From: JBHELG01 sp046263195
Lineage (GTDB): Bacteria; Actinomycetota; Nitriliruptoria; Nitriliruptorales; JAHWKO01
Direction: 5' to 3'
Length of the DNA stretch: 14,190 bases
Assembly: GCA_046263195.1 (NCBI GenBank)
Contig: JBHELG010000143.1
Coordinates: 1 to 14,190 of the forward strand
Below the pieces are notes generated by a model, which worked only from the letters and a program-made list of their open reading frames with translations, was not told the origin of the DNA and ran no database searches. Shown piece by piece: positions 5,958-13,196 of the stretch. Within the stretch, counting starts at the first letter, position 1. The number at the start of each line of letters is the position of its first letter. The position numbers were made by a program, and so were the translations under genes.

Positions 5958-7259
5958 TCAAGCGGGGCCGCCGATGGTCTGGGGATCACGTTCGACGGTG
6001 ACGGGGCCGACCTCGTCGGGCACCCGCTGGAAATAGGTCTTCGCGGCCTCTATGCCCCGGATGAGCGCGTCTATGTCATCCTCATCGTTGTAGAGGTAGA
6101 AGCTGGCGCGGGCGGTCGCGATGACGCCGAGACGGCGCATGAGCGGTTTCGCGCAGTGATGGCCGACACGCACCGCCACGCCCTCATGGTCGATGACCGT
6201 GCCGAGGTCGTGGGCGTGGACGCCTTCGACCACGAACGAGATCGCACCGCCCCGGTCTTCAGGTTGGCGGGGGCCGTGAAAAGCGAGCCCCTCGACCTCG
6301 GACAGTGCGTCGAGGGCCAGCCGGGTCAGGTCGATCTCGTGGGCCCGTATCTCCTCCATGCCAAGATCGCTGAGGTAATCCACTGCAGCGCCGAGACCGA
6401 TGACTTCGGCGATCGGCATGGTCCCGGCCTCGAACTTGTGCGGCAGCTCATTCCAAGTCGCGCCGTCGAGACGGACATCGAGGATCATCGAACCGCCGCT
6501 GAGGAATGGGGGCATCGCCTCGAGCAGCTCGGGCTCGCCGACGAGAACGCCGATACCGGTCGGCCCGCACATCTTGTGACCGCTGAAGGCGAGGAAGTCG
6601 ACCCCGAGCTCGCGGAAACTGACCGGCAGGTGCGGCACCGACTGGGCACCGTCGACGAGCACCTTGCAGGCGGGATTTGCCTCCTTGGCCCGTCGGGCGA
6701 GTTCCGCGACGGGATTGAGGGTCGCGAGGACGTTGCTCATATGTGTGACGGCGAAGAATTTCACGCGGCCGTCCTCTATGTGGGACGGAAACGCCTCGAG
6801 GTCGAGATGGCCGTCGTCGGTCACGGGCAGATAGCGGATCTCGAAGCCCGCGTCAGCGGCAGCCTGGAGCCAAGGGACGAAGTTCGCATGGTGCTCCATC
6901 TCCGTGGTCAGGAGCACATCGCCAGGGCCGAGTCGTCGGCGGACCCATGAGTACGCCACGAGGTTGATGGCCTCGGTGGTGTTCCGCGTGAAGATCGTGC
7001 CCTCGAGCGGAGCATCAACGAACGCAGCGATCTTGCGTCGCGCCGCCTCGAACCGTTCCGTCGCCTCCGTCGCGATGAGGTAGACGCCCCGTTCGATGTT
7101 CGAGCGCTGCTGCTCGTAGTACTCGGCCATGGCGTCGAGCACCACATGGGGTGTCTGTGACGAGGCGGCAGAATCGAGGAAAACAAGCTGCTTGCCATGC
7201 ACCTCACGGCGGAGGGTCGGGAAGTCCTTCTTGATCGTCGGCACGTCGAAGCGCCTCAT
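5958..7259 (-). CDS. sufS: SufS, group II cysteine desulfurase
   Basis: SufS is the PLP enzyme that converts cysteine to alanine and keeps the sulfur as a persulfide for SufU. The 433 residues are slightly longer than the usual 406-420. Visible landmarks are FLDSAASSQTP (28-37), TEMEHHANFVPW with the PLP-stacking H124, DGAQSVPH with D204, the Schiff-base lysine K229 in FSGHKMCGPTG, and the active-site cysteine C369 in RVGHHCAKPLM. A tail of about 20 residues after YFQRV is rich in Val, Pro and Gly. The ATG at 7259 has GAGGGGAG about 7 nt upstream. Earlier in-frame starts (for example 7286) lack homology and have poorer sites. A 99-nt gap separates it from sufC, the largest gap within the operon. 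Confidence 0.97.
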   Translation of the reverse strand: MRRFDVPTIKKDFPTLRREVHGKQLVFLDSAASSQTPHVVLDAMAEYYEQQRSNIERGVYLIATEATERFEAARRKIAAFVDAPLEGTIFTRNTTEAINLVAYSWVRRRLGPGDVLLTTEMEHHANFVPWLQAAADAGFEIRYLPVTDDGHLDLEAFPSHIEDGRVKFFAVTHMSNVLATLNPVAELARRAKEANPACKVLVDGAQSVPHLPVSFRELGVDFLAFSGHKMCGPTGIGVLVGEPELLEAMPPFLSGGSMILDVRLDGATWNELPHKFEAGTMPIAEVIGLGAAVDYLSDLGMEEIRAHEIDLTRLALDALSEVEGLAFHGPRQPEDRGGAISFVVEGVHAHDLGTVIDHEGVAVRVGHHCAKPLMRRLGVIATARASFYLYNDEDDIDALIRGIEAAKTYFQRVPDEVGPVTVERDPQTIGGPA

Positions 7260-7358
7260 GGCCCGGCTCCCCTCAACTCCCGCCATCCGAACATCGCCCC
7301 CAGGATGGGTCGTGCCACTTCCAGGGGCGAGTCCGGAGGCCAATCTCGTGCTCCACTC

Positions 7359-8111
7359 TCATACTGCAGCGCTCGTCGACTCCCGGATCTCTTCGTAGCC
7401 CTGCTCCTCCAGCTCGTCGGCGAGCTCGGGCCCGCCCGAGCGAACGATGCGCCCGTCGAGCATGACGTGGACCGCGTCGGGGCGGATGTAGCGGAGGATG
7501 CGGGTGTAGTGGGTGATGAGCAGCACCCCGAGTTGGGGGCCGACCATCCTGTTGACACCTTCGGCGACCGTACGCAGCGCGTCGACGTCGAGGCCCGAGT
7601 CGGTCTCATCGAGAATCGCGAACTCCGGCCGCAGAAGCGCGAGCTGGACGATCTCGAAGCGCTTCTTCTCCCCACCGGAGAAGCCCTCGTTCACGGAGCG
7701 CTGGAGGAACTTCTCGTCCATGTTGAGGTTGGCCATCTCGGTCTTCAGTCGCTGCATGAACTGTCGCACGGGGACTTCCTCACCCGTCCTCGCGTTCAGC
7801 GCCATGCGGAGGAAGTTCGACAGCGAGACGCCCGGTATCTCGACCGGATACTGCATCGCGAGGAAGAGCCCCGCCCGAGCCCGCTCATCCGGGGTCATGT
7901 CGAGCACGTCCTGCCCATCGAGACGGACAGAGCCCCCGATCACCTCGTAGGCGGGGTGCCCAGCAATGGCGTAGGCGAGCGTCGACTTGCCAGAGCCGTT
8001 CGGCCCCATGAGGGCCTGGGTCTGGCCCTGCTCGACGGCGAGGCTCACGCCTTTGAGGATCTCCTTGCCGTCGACCGCCACCCTGAGGTCGCGAATCTCG
8101 AGAAATGTCAT
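7359..8111 (-). CDS. sufC: SufC, Fe-S assembly ATPase
   Basis: SufC is the ABC-type ATPase that drives the SufBCD scaffold in the cytoplasm; it is not a transporter subunit. The 250-residue protein has Walker A GPNGSGKST at 36-44, the Q-loop region MQYPVEIPGV (86-95) typical of SufC, the signature FSGGEKKR at 144-151, Walker B FAILDETDSGLD at 164-175, and the H-loop H201 in LITHYTRIL. The C-terminus ends in an acidic ADELEEQGYE stretch as in other SufC proteins. The ATG at 8111 follows AAGGAGAGAAG. It lies 33 nt after the Rieske-type gene. Confidence 0.97.
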   Translation of the reverse strand: MTFLEIRDLRVAVDGKEILKGVSLAVEQGQTQALMGPNGSGKSTLAYAIAGHPAYEVIGGSVRLDGQDVLDMTPDERARAGLFLAMQYPVEIPGVSLSNFLRMALNARTGEEVPVRQFMQRLKTEMANLNMDEKFLQRSVNEGFSGGEKKRFEIVQLALLRPEFAILDETDSGLDVDALRTVAEGVNRMVGPQLGVLLITHYTRILRYIRPDAVHVMLDGRIVRSGGPELADELEEQGYEEIRESTSAAV

Positions 8112-8144
8112 CGGCTTCTTCTCTCCTTGTCGTCGCGCCCCGCT

Positions 8145-8489
8145 CTAGAAGTGCTCGGGGATGGGCGCCTCGTTCAGCTGTTGCTCGATATCGACGAAGA
8201 CCTCGTCCCCGTCCCGCTTGACCGCGAAGATCGGCACGGGTCTGGTCGCGGGCAGGTTCTCGGCGGCTCCGGTGTGAAGATCGAAGGTGGACCCGTGGAG
8301 CGCGCATTCGATACTCGAGCCGAACACGAAGCCCTCGTGCAGAGGGTAGTCCTGGTGCGAGCAGACGTCATAGATCGCATGGACCTCGTCGCCCAGCCGC
8401 ACGAGGCAGATGGGATGCCCCTCGACTTGGAGGGGCATTCCCACCCCCTCTTCGAGATCCGAGAGGGACGCGACCCGCTCGAAGGCCAT
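8145..8489 (-). CDS. Rieske [2Fe-2S] ferredoxin-like protein in the suf operon
   Basis: This 114-residue small Rieske protein is of the non-heme oxygenase ferredoxin (BphF/NirD-like) type. The cluster-binding pattern is complete: C43-x-H45 in DVCSHQD, then 16 residues, then C62-x2-H65 in ECALHGSTFD. GxxxCALHGxxFDLxTG is a classical continuation. It has no signal peptide or transmembrane helix, so it should be soluble. Its ATG shares one base with the sufD stop (TGATG), and a purine-rich GGAGGGGG lies within the end of sufD, so translation is coupled. A Rieske gene between sufD and sufC is known from Streptomyces and related actinobacteria. Its role there is not established; electron supply for cluster assembly is one idea. 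Confidence 0.95.
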   Translation of the reverse strand: MAFERVASLSDLEEGVGMPLQVEGHPICLVRLGDEVHAIYDVCSHQDYPLHEGFVFGSSIECALHGSTFDLHTGAAENLPATRPVPIFAVKRDGDEVFVDIEQQLNEAPIPEHF

Positions 8490-9898
8490 CAGGTCTCCAC
8501 CCCCTCCGGCGAGCCGGAATGGCGGCGACCGACGGCTGCAAGATCGACATGGTCGAGCTCCTCGGCGATGTAGCTCATGGCCCGTTCGCGCACCGCCGGT
8601 ATGCCTATGCGCTCGAGCACTTCCGAGAAGAAGCCGAATACAACGAGCCGCAGCGCGTCCTCGGGTGGGATCCCACGAGAACGCAGGTAGAAGAGCTGGT
8701 TCTCGTCGACCTGGCCGGTCGCTGAACCGTGACCGGCCTTCACCTCGGAGCATTCGATCTCGAGAAACGGGGTCGAGTCCGCCTTGGCGCCCTCGCTCAG
8801 GATGAGGCTCTTGTTCGTCTCGTTCGAGTCGCTGCCGACCGCGTCACGATGGACGTAGATGTGTCCTCGGAAGACCGTCCGGCTGCGGCCCTGCAGAGCC
8901 CCTTTGTACAGCACGTCGGAGGTGGCGTGCCCCGCCAGGTGCTCGATGAAGGGATGGTGCTCGAAGTGCTGTCCTCCCTCGGAGAAATAGACGCCGAGGG
9001 GCTCGATGCGGCTGCCCGGCCCGACGAGCCGGACCTCCGGACGTAGTCGTACCGACTCCCCACCGATCGTCACCGCGAGGTGACGGACCTCGCTGTCGCG
9101 GTGCAACTCGAAGCCCTGAACGGTCATATGTCCGACCCGCCCCTCCCAGTCCTGGATGGTGACGAAATCGAGCTTCGCGCCGTCAGCAACGACCACCTCA
9201 ACGACCTCGTCGACCGTCGCACGCGCATCCCCGAGGCCCATGGAGACGTGCTCGAGGAACAGTTGAGCCGAGGCGTGACGGTCGACGACGACGAGCAAGC
9301 GCGGCAGATGAGCGCCCGGCTGGCCGACCCGTACGGTAACCGCCAGAGGGGTGTCGAGCTCCGCCTCCTCGGGAACGTAGACGAAGACCCCACGGGTCCA
9401 GGCCGCGTCGTTCGCCGCGACGGTGCGGTCGTGGTCGACGGTCAGCCGCCCGAGGTGCTCACGCACGAGCCCCTCGTAGCGAAGGGCCGCCTCGGCGAGG
9501 TCACAGACGACGACGCCGGCACCTTCCTGAGCCTCGGAAAGCCGAATCTCGAGCTCTCCGTCACGCAGGTCGGCGCGCGCCCCGACCCGAGCGAGCCCAT
9601 CGACGAGCACAGCCGGGGCGCCGGCGGTCTGGGCAGTCGGACCATCGTCACCTGCCAGGACGCCACCTTCGCCGCTCACGAGCGGCAGGTCGACGGCGAA
9701 GCGGGTGAACGGGGTGTCCTTCCAAGCTTCCTCGCCCCGTAGCCTGGGCCATTCGAGGTCGGCCCACCGCTTGTACGCCTCGAGGCGCCGGTCCCGCAGC
9801 CAGGTCGGCTCGGCTGCCACCTCTGAACGGTGGGCGATCGCTTCTTCGGTCAGGCTGTCGAGGGTGGGCAGCGGGGTCTCGGTTGCAGCTGTCGTCAT
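8489..9898 (-). CDS. sufD: SufD, scaffold subunit of the SufBCD complex
   Basis: SufD pairs with SufB on the SufC dimer to build nascent clusters. The 469-residue protein has the N-terminal helical part with EPTWLRDRRLEAYKRW (30-45), a beta-helix core, and the C-terminal helical domain (about 398-455). GVYFSEGGQHFEHHPFIEH (302-320) and YKGALQGRSRTVFRG (331-345) are typical of SufD. H390 in VKAGHGSATGQVDE corresponds to the functionally important SufD histidine near the SufB interface. Residues 75-125 are variable and Gly/Ala-rich. The ATG overlaps the sufB stop by four bases (ATGA), indicating coupled translation. Confidence 0.96.
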   Translation of the reverse strand: MTTAATETPLPTLDSLTEEAIAHRSEVAAEPTWLRDRRLEAYKRWADLEWPRLRGEEAWKDTPFTRFAVDLPLVSGEGGVLAGDDGPTAQTAGAPAVLVDGLARVGARADLRDGELEIRLSEAQEGAGVVVCDLAEAALRYEGLVREHLGRLTVDHDRTVAANDAAWTRGVFVYVPEEAELDTPLAVTVRVGQPGAHLPRLLVVVDRHASAQLFLEHVSMGLGDARATVDEVVEVVVADGAKLDFVTIQDWEGRVGHMTVQGFELHRDSEVRHLAVTIGGESVRLRPEVRLVGPGSRIEPLGVYFSEGGQHFEHHPFIEHLAGHATSDVLYKGALQGRSRTVFRGHIYVHRDAVGSDSNETNKSLILSEGAKADSTPFLEIECSEVKAGHGSATGQVDENQLFYLRSRGIPPEDALRLVVFGFFSEVLERIGIPAVRERAMSYIAEELDHVDLAAVGRRHSGSPEGVET

Positions 9899-11307
9899 CC
9901 GATCGCACCCTCCATCTCGAGCGCGATGAGACGGTTCAGCTCGACCGCGTACTCCATGGGCAGTTCGCGGGAGATGGGCTCGACGAAGCCACGCACGATC
10001 ATGCCGGACGCTTCGTCCTCGTCGAGTCCGCGGCTCATGAGGTAGAAGAGCTGGTCGTCTCCGATCTTCGATACGGTCGCCTCGTGCTCGACCGTCGCGT
10101 CGTCGGCAGCGATCTCCATGTAGGGGTAGGTGTCGGACCGGCTGTGCTCATCGAGCAGCAGAGCGTCGCAACGCACAGTTGAACGGCAGTGTCGCGCGTC
10201 ACCCTCGATGTCGACGAGTCCCCGGTACGACGTCCGACCGGCGCCCTTGGAAATCGACTTCGAGACGATCTTCGACGAGGTGTCCGACGCGTGGTGCACC
10301 ATTTTCGCGCCAGCGTCCTGGTGCTGGCCGTCGGAGGCGTAGGCGACCGAGAGGACCTCGCCCCTCGCGCCGCGTCCCATGAGATACACGCTCGGGTACT
10401 TCATCGTCAGCTTCGAGCCGATGTTCGCGTCGATCCACTCCATCGTCGCGTCCTCGTACGCCGCTGCCCGCTTCGTGACGAGGTTGTAGACGTTGTTCGA
10501 CCAGTTCTGGATGGTTGTGTAACGAACCCGCGCCCCTGGCTTCACGATGATCTCGACCACCGCCGAGTGGAGCGAGTCCTTCGAGTAGATGGGGGCGGTG
10601 CAGCCTTCCACGTAGTGCACGTAGCTACCGGGCTCGGCGATGATGAGGGTGCGCTCGAACTGGCCCATGCCCTCCTTGTTGATGCGGAAGTAGGCCTGCA
10701 GCGGGATGTCGACCTTGACGCCCTCGGGCACCCAGATGAACGAGCCGCCTGACCACACCGCCGTGTTCAGCGCGGCGAACTTGTTGTCGTTCGGTGGGAT
10801 GACCGTGCCGAAGTGCTCGCGGAACAGCTCCTCGTGCTCCCTCAGACCGCTATCGGTGTCGAGGAAGAGGACTCCCTGCTGCTCGAGGTCCTCCCGTACC
10901 TTGTGGTAGACGACCTCGGACTCGTACTGGGCGGCCACGCCGGCGATCAGCCGCTGCTTTTCGGCCTCGGGGATGCCGAGCTTGTCGTAGGTGTTCTTGA
11001 TGTCGGCCGGCAACTCGTCCCAGGACGTGGCCTGCTTCTCCGTGGCCCGCACGAAGTAGTAGATGTCGTCGAAGTGGATGCCGGAGAGATCCCCGCCCCA
11101 TCCCGGCATCGGGCGGCGCAGGAACGCCTCGTAGGCACGCAGGCGCAGATCACGGATCCAGGTCGGCTCGCCCTTGAGGTAGCTGATCTCCTCGACAACT
11201 TCGCGCGAGAGGCCCTGCTTCGGCTCGAAGACGTAGTGCTCCGGGTCAGACCAGCCGAACTTGTACTGGCCGAGCTGGTTGCCGAGTTCTGCGGCGGTCT
11301 TCGCCAC
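9895..11307 (-). CDS. sufB: SufB, Fe-S cluster scaffold protein
   Basis: SufB receives sulfur and iron for de novo cluster assembly within SufBCD. The 470-residue protein is close to the family's usual length and no intein is present. C236 in HYVEGCTAPIYS corresponds to the sulfur-accepting cysteine, and C380 in TVRCDALLLDEHS to the second essential cysteine of E. coli SufB. The N-terminal block GEPTWIRDLRLRAYEAF (47-63) and the C-terminal EHEATVSKIGDDQLFYLMSRG (408-427) are highly conserved. The start is GTG at 11307, preceded by AGAAGGAG with 5 nt spacing. sufR ends 57 nt upstream, and that short gap contains a palindrome. Confidence 0.97.
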   Translation of the reverse strand: MAKTAAELGNQLGQYKFGWSDPEHYVFEPKQGLSREVVEEISYLKGEPTWIRDLRLRAYEAFLRRPMPGWGGDLSGIHFDDIYYFVRATEKQATSWDELPADIKNTYDKLGIPEAEKQRLIAGVAAQYESEVVYHKVREDLEQQGVLFLDTDSGLREHEELFREHFGTVIPPNDNKFAALNTAVWSGGSFIWVPEGVKVDIPLQAYFRINKEGMGQFERTLIIAEPGSYVHYVEGCTAPIYSKDSLHSAVVEIIVKPGARVRYTTIQNWSNNVYNLVTKRAAAYEDATMEWIDANIGSKLTMKYPSVYLMGRGARGEVLSVAYASDGQHQDAGAKMVHHASDTSSKIVSKSISKGAGRTSYRGLVDIEGDARHCRSTVRCDALLLDEHSRSDTYPYMEIAADDATVEHEATVSKIGDDQLFYLMSRGLDEDEASGMIVRGFVEPISRELPMEYAVELNRLIALEMEGAIG

Positions 11308-11335
11308 GGTGTCTCCTTCTATCTTCCGCGCCGGG

Positions 11336-11347
11336 GAAACGCGTTTC
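11336..11347. promoter_or_regulatory. Palindrome GAAACGCGTTTC upstream of sufB
   Basis: A perfect 12-bp palindrome lies 28 nt before the sufB GTG in the sufR-sufB gap. Next to it, TTTCAGGTCT occurs twice (11344-11353 and 11363-11372), 19 bp apart, the second copy running into the end of sufR. This is a candidate operator or second regulatory point for sufB; no -10/-35 pair is evident. Confidence 0.45.
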
Positions 11348-11364
11348 AGGTCTCTGGTGGTCTT

Positions 11365-12177
11365 TCAGGTCTGGATCGTCGGTAACTCGCTCCGCGCGGG
11401 TTTGGCTATGACCATGCAGACACAGGCGTCGTCGCCGTTCGCCAGCGTCTCGCGGCGCGAGACCTGTACGTCTCCAAGCACCCGGCGGAACATCGCCGCT
11501 TCGTGCGCGCACATCTCGGGATGGCGCCGCGCGGTCTCGTAGATGGCGCAGTGGGTCTGCGTCAGACGAAAGCCTTCCTCACACTCCTCCACGCCCGCTT
11601 CGAAGCCTGCGTCATTCAGGGCGCCCGCCAGCTGCAGAAGCCTGTCGTACAAGTCCTCGCTGTCCACCGCGACTGCGTACTGCTCGGTCTCCCGATCCTG
11701 CCGCCAGCGCAGGTAGGCGCGCAGTCCCTCGCGTCCGAGTTCATCCTCGAGGAAGGCGAGCAGGTCGTGGACCATTTCGCGGTACCGGTGGGGGAAGAGC
11801 CCCTCACCGTGAGCCGTGAGTCGGTAGCGGGCAACCGGGCGGCCGCGTCCTTGCTTCACTGTTCGCTCGGCGATGAGGCCTTCCCGCTCGAGGACCGCGA
11901 GATGTCGCCTCACCGCAACATCAGAAATGCCGAGGACATCGGCAAGCTCTGGAGCGCTGCGCTCACGCTCTCGCTTCAGGGTACGTAGGATCGTCGCCCG
12001 GGGCCCCCCGAGCAAACCGACAAGTGAGCGCGAACTCGCATCGTCCGGCGCGACCCTGGCCTCCGGCTCGGCAGTGGAACCGGTCTCCAGCTCGTCGTGT
12101 CGTCCGATCCTGCCGTGCCGGGCCTCACCGGCCCTGGCGTCCACCAGCCTACCCACGCCGACCACTTTCTTGAGCAC
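11365..12177 (-). CDS. sufR: SufR-type transcriptional regulator of the suf operon
   Basis: The protein joins a winged helix-turn-helix domain (about residues 52-125, with SAPELADVLGISDVAVRRHL as the HTH) to a C-terminal sensor region. That region contains C199, C210, C223 and the pair C252/C254. The spacing C210-x12-C223 followed by a distant Cys fits the Fe-S-binding pattern of SufR, which represses suf genes when its cluster is intact. Its place as the first gene of the operon fits this role. The start is uncertain. I choose GTG at 12177, giving 270 residues (close to mycobacterial SufR), because the ATG at 12225 would lie inside the predicted promoter. No strong ribosome-binding site precedes 12177, and later GTG codons (near 12136-12165) remain possible since the first 50 residues are not conserved-looking. 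Confidence 0.88.
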   Translation of the reverse strand: MLKKVVGVGRLVDARAGEARHGRIGRHDELETGSTAEPEARVAPDDASSRSLVGLLGGPRATILRTLKRERERSAPELADVLGISDVAVRRHLAVLEREGLIAERTVKQGRGRPVARYRLTAHGEGLFPHRYREMVHDLLAFLEDELGREGLRAYLRWRQDRETEQYAVAVDSEDLYDRLLQLAGALNDAGFEAGVEECEEGFRLTQTHCAIYETARRHPEMCAHEAAMFRRVLGDVQVSRRETLANGDDACVCMVIAKPARSELPTIQT

Positions 12178-12189
12178 GTTGTTTTTTAA

Positions 12190-12225
12190 ATGTTCTGGTT
12201 CAGATAGTAGGCGAGATCGGAACAT
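12190..12225. promoter_or_regulatory. Inverted repeat spanning the sufR promoter, candidate operator
   Basis: ATGTTC at 12190-12195 and GAACAT at 12220-12225 form a perfect 6-bp inverted repeat with 24 bp between, enclosing the -10 element. Half-site centres are 30 bp apart, about three helical turns, so both would face the same side of the DNA. A third, related GGTTC lies at 12198-12202. It does not match the published mycobacterial or cyanobacterial SufR site patterns as I remember them. Confidence 0.4.
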
Positions 12226-12232
12226 CGTGCAA
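12204..12232 (-). promoter_or_regulatory. Predicted promoter of the suf operon
   Basis: On the minus strand TTGCAC (12232-12227) and TACTAT (12209-12204) are separated by exactly 17 bp, a good match to housekeeping-sigma promoters. Initiation near 12197 would leave a leader of about 20 nt, AT-rich (TTTAAAAAAC), before the GTG at 12177. It is the most AT-rich spot in the neighbourhood. Confidence 0.75.
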
Positions 12233-12582
12233 AGGCCGCTCAGGCGGCCCCGCGGTACCTGCGTCCCTCCTCGGATCTCGAGGTAGTTCGTCCCGTTGCC
12301 GTTGCAGCGTCGGGCCGGTAGCGTCGACGACGCCACATCTGCCCTGGTTTCCGGGGGTCGCGGGCAGTCAACCCCCCCGTCGGTCAGGTGAGGGTGGACG
12401 ACGTGCGGTCGGGAAGATGGATCGTACGGAGCCCGTGAAGGCCCCGAGAGGCCGCACCGCAGGCGGCGGACAAGCCACCTCCTTGCGGCGGTCGCTCGGG
12501 GTCTTCCGTCAAGAGGGCCGGGACGCCGTCGGGTCGAGGCCGAACGCACCTCCTCGGGGCGCCGCGTGCTGCGGGCGCAGGC
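12233..12582. other. Gene-free gap upstream of the suf promoter
   Basis: About 350 bases between the suf promoter and the stop of the small membrane protein gene show no frame with recognisable protein character; open frames here are Arg/Pro/Ser-rich GC artefacts. The one clear structure is the long hairpin at 12442-12501. A CCCCCCC run occurs near 12370-12380. No second promoter is evident. Confidence 0.6.
12442..12501 (-). terminator. Long imperfect hairpin, possible terminator or structured RNA
   Basis: CCCCGAG (12442-12448) pairs with CTCGGGG (12495-12501). Inside, CCGCAGG pairs with CCTTGCGG with one bulged base, and on the minus strand an apical GGUGG-CUUGU-CCGCC closes with a G-U wobble that would be a C-A mismatch on the plus strand. 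This favours the minus strand as the transcribed one, downstream of the gene at 12583..13023. There is no U tail. Confidence 0.45.
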
Positions 12583-13023
12583 TCACAGCGAGGGCGCGGG
12601 CTCCGACCCCAGGCTCGAACCACGAGGCATCCCGGCAGGTGACCGAGCGAGCCCTTCGGGAACGGCGTCCGCGGCGTCCTCGTCGCCACGCCCGGCACGT
12701 GCGAGCCATCCGAGCAGGAAGCCGAGGAGGAACCCGGCGCCCACGAGTGCCAGCCGCGCGCTCCAAGTCCGAGTCGTCTCGCTGTCGAGGCGCTCGGACA
12801 CGAAGTCACCCACTCGGCCGCTTGCACTGCGCGTGCCTCTGGCACGCCCGGTCGCCTCGGCGATGGACTCTTTGCGTTCCCTGGCCTCTTCGGCGAGGCG
12901 GTCGGCTGCGCTCTCCACCGCCCCCTTCACCCGTTCGGCGGGCGTGTCCCTGCGGCCCGTGATGCGGTTCCGGACGGGCTTGAGCCGCTCTTCGACGCGT
13001 TCAGTGACCGCATTGACGCTCAC
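12583..13023 (-). CDS. Single-pass membrane protein of unknown function
   Basis: I do not recognise the family. The 146-residue protein starts with a long, highly charged, helix-prone region (about 1-80, with ERVEERLKPVRNRI and ADRLAEEARERKESIAEA). A single transmembrane helix at about 90-110 follows, containing GAGFLLGFLLGWLARAG with glycines spaced as in a glycine-zipper. The tail is acidic and then Pro/Ser-rich. The overall layout recalls small YtxH- or DUF3618-like stress or envelope proteins, but this is only a resemblance. GTG at 13023 is chosen because GGAGGT stands 7 nt before it. The GTG at 13032 would overlap that site. The gene is divergent from the CPBP-like gene. Confidence 0.7.
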   Translation of the reverse strand: MSVNAVTERVEERLKPVRNRITGRRDTPAERVKGAVESAADRLAEEARERKESIAEATGRARGTRSASGRVGDFVSERLDSETTRTWSARLALVGAGFLLGFLLGWLARAGRGDEDAADAVPEGLARSPAGMPRGSSLGSEPAPSL

Positions 13024-13030
13024 GGCGAAC

Positions 13031-13036
13031 ACCTCC
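13031..13036 (-). promoter_or_regulatory. Ribosome-binding site fixing the GTG start at 13023
   Basis: GGAGGT on the minus strand lies 7 nt upstream of GTG 13023-13021. The alternative upstream GTG (13032-13030) overlaps this element and so cannot use it. Confidence 0.65.
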
Positions 13037-13055
13037 AGTCATGACTCCCGCTCAG

Positions 13056-13087
13056 GGCGTCTTAGGGGTACCCATCGCCAAGACGCC
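13056..13087. promoter_or_regulatory. Inverted repeat in the divergent intergenic region
   Basis: GGCGTCTT (13056-13063) and AAGACGCC (13080-13087) are perfect 8-bp arms. The 16-bp spacer contains the palindrome GGGTACCC. Immediately beyond, ACGCCGGCCGG occurs twice (13083-13093 and 13111-13121). The site lies about 33 bp upstream of the minus-strand gene start and could be an operator or a leader hairpin. Confidence 0.5.
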
Positions 13088-13184
13088 GGCCGGGCATCCC
13101 ACGGCCTCTTACGCCGGCCGGCTGGGCCGCCGCCGTTACGACACTCGATGACGCTACCGCGGCCGGATCAGCCACCCCAACGGC

Positions 13185-13190
13185 TAGCCT
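13185..13190 (+). promoter_or_regulatory. -10 element of a probable leaderless promoter
   Basis: TAGCCT fits the TANNNT pattern and lies 6 nt before the ATG at 13197, so transcription would start at or next to the A of the start codon. No ribosome-binding site is present before this ATG, as expected for a leaderless actinobacterial mRNA. There is no clear -35. Confidence 0.6.
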
Positions 13191-13196
13191 GCGCCT

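Noticed and set aside
7295..7329. CGCCCC/GGGGCG hairpin in the sufC-sufS gap
   Set aside because: Six GC pairs with a 23-base loop are weak and expected by chance in this base composition.
7197..8573. 458-codon plus-strand open frame opposite sufS/sufC/Rieske
   Set aside because: It covers several well-identified minus-strand genes and has no family resemblance.
12442..12501. tRNA gene
   Set aside because: The 7-bp outer stem is suggestive, but there is no T-arm GGTTCGA-like sequence, no anticodon-loop layout and the length is too short.
12178..12549. Longer sufR from upstream starts, including ATG at 12225
   Set aside because: The extension crosses a good promoter and consists of Arg/Pro-rich sequence; an mRNA starting near 12197 would not contain those codons.
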